A stretch of 64,000 nucleotides of DNA from Pararhodobacter marinus. GTDB lineage: Bacteria > Pseudomonadota > Alphaproteobacteria > Rhodobacterales > Rhodobacteraceae. The notes beneath the pieces are model-generated. The model was not told the origin of the DNA, made no database searches, and worked only from the letters and a program-made list of their open reading frames with translations. The DNA is taken from contig NZ_QEYD01000001.1 of the NCBI RefSeq assembly GCF_003122215.1, forward strand, positions 186,001-250,000, written 5' to 3'. The translations under genes and the position numbers were made by a program. Shown here in pieces: positions 60,793-64,000 of this stretch. Every line of letters begins with the position of its first letter. Position 1 is the first letter of the stretch.

Positions 60793-61684
60793 GGTCCATC
60801 GCCGGGACCAGCGCGTCGGCCAGCAGGTCCCAGACGCGGCGGACGCGCGGTGTCCGGCGCATGGCTTCATGCGCCGTCAGCCAGACCGGAAGCGTCGGCA
60901 GGGCAATGCCGAAATCGAGCTCGCGCACCAGAGGGTCGCGCTGACCCAGGCTGCGCTGCGCGAAACCGATCCCCGCGCCCGCGCGCACCAGCTCCCATCC
61001 CGTCGCCACGTCGTCGCAGCGAAAGGCGAACATCTCGCGACTGGCGGGGATTCCGTAGCTTTGCATCCCCTCGATCAGCAGGGTTTCACGGTCCTGGCCG
61101 ATGATGTCATGCCGGGCCAGGTCGGCGGGCGTGGCGGGCAATCCGCGGCGTTCGATATAGCTGTGGGCGGCAAAGGCGCCGATCGCCGTGTCGCCCAGAT
61201 GACGGGTGATCAGATCCTGCTGCGTGGGGCGGTACATGCGGATGGCGATATCCGCCTCGCGATAGAGCAGGTTGGACGAGCGGTCCGAGGGCACGAGTTC
61301 GAGCGCGATCCGCGGCTCCTGCCGGCGTATCGCGGCCAGCACGCGCGGCAGGTGCCAGACCGAGACCGCGACCGAGGCGGTGATGCGCACGCTGCCTTCC
61401 AGCCGCTGCTCGCGCCCGGCCGCGGCCAGCGCCATCGCATTCGCCGCCGCGCGCATCTGCCGCGCGGGATCGATCAGCGCGGCGCCGGTATCGGTCAGGA
61501 CCAGCCCGCGTGCCTGCCGGTGAAACAGCTCGACCCCCAGCTGGTCCTCGATGGCGCGGATCTGCCGGCCCAGCGTCGGCTGGCTTCGGCCCAGCGCCCG
61601 CGCCGCCGCCGACAGGCTGCCGGTTTCCGCCACCGACAGGAAAGCCTGCACCAGAGACCAGTCGAGAGAATGGAAGGCATCCAT
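60782..61684 (-). CDS. LysR-family transcriptional regulator
   Basis: 300 residues. Helix-turn-helix at about 19-45 (GSLSAAARALGRSQPTLGRQI core), then LELFHRQARGLVLT. The effector domain starts VRITASVAVSVWHLP. It is divergent from an NAD-dependent epimerase gene, with two perfect palindromes in between, one covering this start codon, so it probably regulates both. Start at 61684 was chosen from the normal spacing to the helix-turn-helix. Confidence 0.9.
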   Translation of the reverse strand: MDAFHSLDWSLVQAFLSVAETGSLSAAARALGRSQPTLGRQIRAIEDQLGVELFHRQARGLVLTDTGAALIDPARQMRAAANAMALAAAGREQRLEGSVRITASVAVSVWHLPRVLAAIRRQEPRIALELVPSDRSSNLLYREADIAIRMYRPTQQDLITRHLGDTAIGAFAAHSYIERRGLPATPADLARHDIIGQDRETLLIEGMQSYGIPASREMFAFRCDDVATGWELVRAGAGIGFAQRSLGQRDPLVRELDFGIALPTLPVWLTAHEAMRRTPRVRRVWDLLADALVPAMDLTR

Positions 61685-61716
61685 TCATCCATGAATACAT
61701 GACATGCGAAGTCATG
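61683..61716. promoter_or_regulatory. Two adjacent palindromes in the LysR/epimerase divergon
   Basis: ATTCAT-CC-ATGAAT (61683-61696) overlaps the LysR start. CATGAC-N7-GTCATG (61698-61716) follows one base later. They are candidate recognition and autoregulation sites for the LysR protein. Confidence 0.55.
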
Positions 61717-61771
61717 CAATTCCGTTGCGATCTTGCCGCGCGTAAATCCAGACCATCGCAAGGAGACATCC

Positions 61772-62659
61772 ATGACACAGACAGCTCTTATCCTCGGCGC
61801 GAATGGCAAGGTCGGCGGCCATGTCGCGCGGGCGTTTCGCGCGGCGGGCTGGGCCATCCGCCCTTATCAGCGCGGCACCGACATGACCCGGGCCGCGCAG
61901 GGATGCGACGTGATCTTCAACGGTCTCAACCCGCCGAATTACCACGACTGGGCGAACATCCTGCCCGCCATCACCACGCAGGTTCTGGACGCGGCGAAGG
62001 CATCGGGCGCGGCGGTGCTGTTTCCCGGCAATGTCTATGTCTACGGCACCCGGCCCGGCCCATGGGACGACACGACACCGCACGTTCCCGTCACGCGCAA
62101 GGGCCGCATCCGGGCCGAGGTCGAAGCGCGCTACCGCGCCGCCGCCGACGCGGGCGTGCAGACGATCCTTCTGCGCGCGGGCGACTTCATCGATCCCGAC
62201 AGCGATCAGGACCTGATGGGCATCGTTTTCCTCAAGAAGCTGCACAAGGGCATCGTCACCACCATGGGCGATCCCGATGCCGATCATGCCTATGCCTACC
62301 TGCCCGATCTGGCGCGCGCGATGGTCATGCTGGCCGAAAAACGCGCCGCGTTGCCCGCCTTCAGCGATACCCCATTCCCGGGCCACACCTTCACGATCCG
62401 CGAATTGACCGCGTCGCTGTCTCAGATGACCGGCCGCCCGCTGAGCATCCGGCGCTTTCCGTGGTGGGCGTTGCGGCTGGGCGGCCCGTTCTGGGAACTG
62501 GCGCGGGAAATGACCGAGATGCGCTATCTCTACGACCTGCCGCACAGGCTTTCGGACGGCCCGCTTTCGCAACGGCTGCCGGAGTTTCGCGCCACCCCGC
62601 TCGGCGAAGTCCTGCAGACCGTGCTGGCGCGGAACACGCGTTTCGCAACCGCAGCGTGA
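61772..62659 (+). CDS. NAD-dependent epimerase/dehydratase (atypical extended SDR)
   Basis: 295 residues beginning MTQTALILGANGKVGGHVARAF with the GANGKVG nucleotide motif. VYVYGTRPG holds the tyrosine, but the usual YxxxK spacing is not obvious, so it may be an NmrA-like or atypical member. The second half (GHTFTIRELTASLSQMTGRPL) resembles sugar-nucleotide epimerases. AAGGAG precedes the ATG. It is the probable target of the divergent LysR regulator. Confidence 0.78.
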   Translation: MTQTALILGANGKVGGHVARAFRAAGWAIRPYQRGTDMTRAAQGCDVIFNGLNPPNYHDWANILPAITTQVLDAAKASGAAVLFPGNVYVYGTRPGPWDDTTPHVPVTRKGRIRAEVEARYRAAADAGVQTILLRAGDFIDPDSDQDLMGIVFLKKLHKGIVTTMGDPDADHAYAYLPDLARAMVMLAEKRAALPAFSDTPFPGHTFTIRELTASLSQMTGRPLSIRRFPWWALRLGGPFWELAREMTEMRYLYDLPHRLSDGPLSQRLPEFRATPLGEVLQTVLARNTRFATAA

Positions 62660-62719
62660 CTTGAGCGCCCCGCTGCGCTACCGTGTCAGGCCAAGTCCTA
62701 TCGAAACGAGGAGGCTACG

Positions 62720-62905
62720 ATGTCCAAGCATCCGCTGGATCACGACCACGGCCCGTCGAAAGGCCGGCTCGAGAAATTCACCGCCGCCGAGAAAGCAGAA
62801 ATGCCCAGCGCCGCCACCCGCGAGCTGCAGAAACGCGAACGCACCAAGGGCGAGGCAAAGCTCAGGGCCTATACCAGGATCGAGAAGGGGGGCGTTTCGG
62901 GTTAA
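62720..62905 (+). CDS. Small charged protein of unknown function
   Basis: 61 residues, hydrophilic, rich in Lys, Glu and Ala (FTAAEKAEMP, ELQKRERTKGEAK), with GAGGAGG before the ATG. There is no signal or membrane segment. The stop codon shares the palindromic TTAA (62902-62905) with the stop of convergent zapE. I do not recognise the family. Confidence 0.6.
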   Translation: MSKHPLDHDHGPSKGRLEKFTAAEKAEMPSAATRELQKRERTKGEAKLRAYTRIEKGGVSG

Positions 62906-63993
62906 CCCTCGGACCCGTCCGCGCTCCAGTCAGCCGCCTGCATCTCGCGCAGGCGGCTGGCCGTGCGCTCGAATTCGAAGGAACCTGCGCCTTCGGCATA
63001 CAGGCTCTCGGGCTCATCCGCGGCCGAGGCGATCAGGCGGACCCTGGCCTCGTACAGGGCGTCGATCAGCGTGACGAAGCGCTTCGCCTCGTTGTAATTC
63101 GACGCCGACAGGCGCGGAATGTCTTCAAGGATCAGCACCCGCACCCGTTCGGCCAGCGCCAGGTAATCCGCCGGCCCCAGCGGCCTGGCGCACAGATCCC
63201 AGAACGACGCGCGTGCCACGCCATTGTGGTGGTGCGGCACCTCGACCCGGCGCCCCTGCACTTCCAGCACCAGAGGCGTCCCGCCGGCATGGCCGGTCAA
63301 TTCGTCCCACAGATTGTTGATCGCCGCCCGCGCCTCCGCCCCGGCGGGCGAAAAGAACACTTTCTGGCCGCTCAGCCGGTGCTGCCGGTAATCGGTTTCG
63401 CTCTCCATCTCGATCACGTCCATCTTCTGGCGGATCAGGTCGATGAAGGGCACGAACAGAGCGCGATTGAGCCCGTTCTTGTACAGATCCTCGGGGACCC
63501 TGTTCGAGGTCGTCACGATCACGACGCCCGCATCGAACAGCATCTGGAACAGGCGTCCGACGATCATCGCATCGGTGATGTCGGTGATCTGCATCTCGTC
63601 GAAGGCCAGCAGGCGAACGTCGTCGGCAACCTTGCGGCCCACGGGGGCCAGCGCATCGTCGACGCCTGTCTTGCGCGCCTCGTGCATGCCGTGATGCACT
63701 TCCTGCATGAAGGCGTGGAAATGGACGCGCCGCTTTTCGGGAATATCGACCGATTTTTCGAACAGGTCCATCAGCATCGACTTGCCGCGCCCGACGCCTC
63801 CCCACAGGTAGAGCCCCTTGTAGCCATCAGGCGCCTTCTTGAAGAAACCGCCCAGCAGGCCCTTCTTCACCGGCTGCTCCAGGAAAGCGCGCCGTTCCTC
63901 CAGCGCCGGCAGGATGGCCCGCTGCGCCGCGTCGGGACGGATGTCGCCCGCGGCAACCTTGGCATCGTAGAGTTCGGTCAATGTCTGTCGCAT
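62902..63993 (-). CDS. zapE: Cell division protein ZapE (AFG1-like ATPase)
   Basis: 363 residues. Walker A is GGVGRGKSMLMD near residue 65. Walker B is LLAFDEMQITDITDAMI, with the sensor segment TTSNRVPEDLY and the C-terminal LIDALYEARVRLIASA block of the AFG1/ZapE family. It is a P-loop ATPase that acts on the Z-ring in E. coli under stress. The start lies within the window, so the gene is complete, and the coding sequence ends in the shared TTAA. Confidence 0.94.
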   Translation of the reverse strand: MRQTLTELYDAKVAAGDIRPDAAQRAILPALEERRAFLEQPVKKGLLGGFFKKAPDGYKGLYLWGGVGRGKSMLMDLFEKSVDIPEKRRVHFHAFMQEVHHGMHEARKTGVDDALAPVGRKVADDVRLLAFDEMQITDITDAMIVGRLFQMLFDAGVVIVTTSNRVPEDLYKNGLNRALFVPFIDLIRQKMDVIEMESETDYRQHRLSGQKVFFSPAGAEARAAINNLWDELTGHAGGTPLVLEVQGRRVEVPHHHNGVARASFWDLCARPLGPADYLALAERVRVLILEDIPRLSASNYNEAKRFVTLIDALYEARVRLIASAADEPESLYAEGAGSFEFERTASRLREMQAADWSADGSEG

Positions 63994-64000
63994 CCCGCTG

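Noticed and set aside
1-64000. tRNA, rRNA, CRISPR, insertion sequence or prophage
   Set aside because: I looked at all gene-free stretches for T-loop signatures, spaced direct repeats and transposase motifs and found none. Nearly all the sequence is occupied by recognisable genes.

Overview
The window is about 64 kb of very GC-rich (high-60s percent by eye), gene-dense alphaproteobacterial chromosome, most likely a Rhodobacterales/Roseobacter-type organism. This rests on gene content and order: the block rnd-lptC-lptA-lptB-rpoN-hpf-ptsN, several families typical of alphaproteobacteria (DUF2794, DUF3035, DUF1674/SDHAF4-like), a TRAP transporter, HemP, and many ATGA stop/start overlaps. I saw no rRNA, tRNA, CRISPR array, prophage or insertion sequence. 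Genes called here cover nearly all of the sequence. Very long open frames antisense to them are GC artefacts.

Layout. 1-6.3 kb: 3' end of pheA, an SDR dehydrogenase with an AbrB-type membrane protein, iron-box-controlled hemP, a GAPDH-like gene coupled to an FAH/hydratase gene, and cobQ. 6.3-10.5 kb (minus): pmbA-cysQ-waaA-like-lpxK. 10.6-22.4 kb: an aromatic-acid island made of an SDR-marR-feruloyl-CoA synthase-thiolase operon, a TRAP transporter with two tandem DctP paralogues, and a complete gentisate lower pathway (gtdA-nagK-nagL) divergent from its own marR. 22.4-24.1 kb: an ABC-F ATPase preceded by a probable leader peptide. 24.2-29.9 kb: a livKGFHM-type ABC importer plus an alpha/beta hydrolase. 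30-46.4 kb: housekeeping genes (rmuC, mutL, two M16 peptidases, DUF3035 lipoprotein, lspA, purH, heparinase-like, rsmB, SDHAF4-like, selO, DUF2233, rbfA, dapB). 46.5-51.2 kb: a LysR divergon, smpB, an I78-type lipoprotein, DUF2794, an RluA-type synthase and ptsN. 51.2-58.6 kb: hpf, rpoN, lptBAC, rnd, purU, exoD and small secreted proteins. 59-64 kb: leuB, a second LysR divergon with an NAD-dependent epimerase, and zapE.

How the genes work together. In the island, uptake (TRAP), CoA activation (Fcs), side-chain shortening (SDR plus thiolase) and gentisate ring fission (GtdA, NagL, NagK) could form one route for aromatic acids. The enoyl-CoA hydratase and the hydroxylase that makes gentisate are not in the window. 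The liv operon, with a perfect operator-like palindrome at its promoter, probably imports a carboxylated or amino-acid-like substrate.

The most unusual non-coding signals are a modular intergenic element with conserved box and hairpins (three full copies, one degenerate), a CTGTAGGGTGCGTG palindrome whose two arms supply the stop codons of the convergent cobQ and lpxK, and an SD-preceded 34-codon leader ORF overlapping the ABC-F start. All functional calls come from reading motifs and context; no database search was possible.
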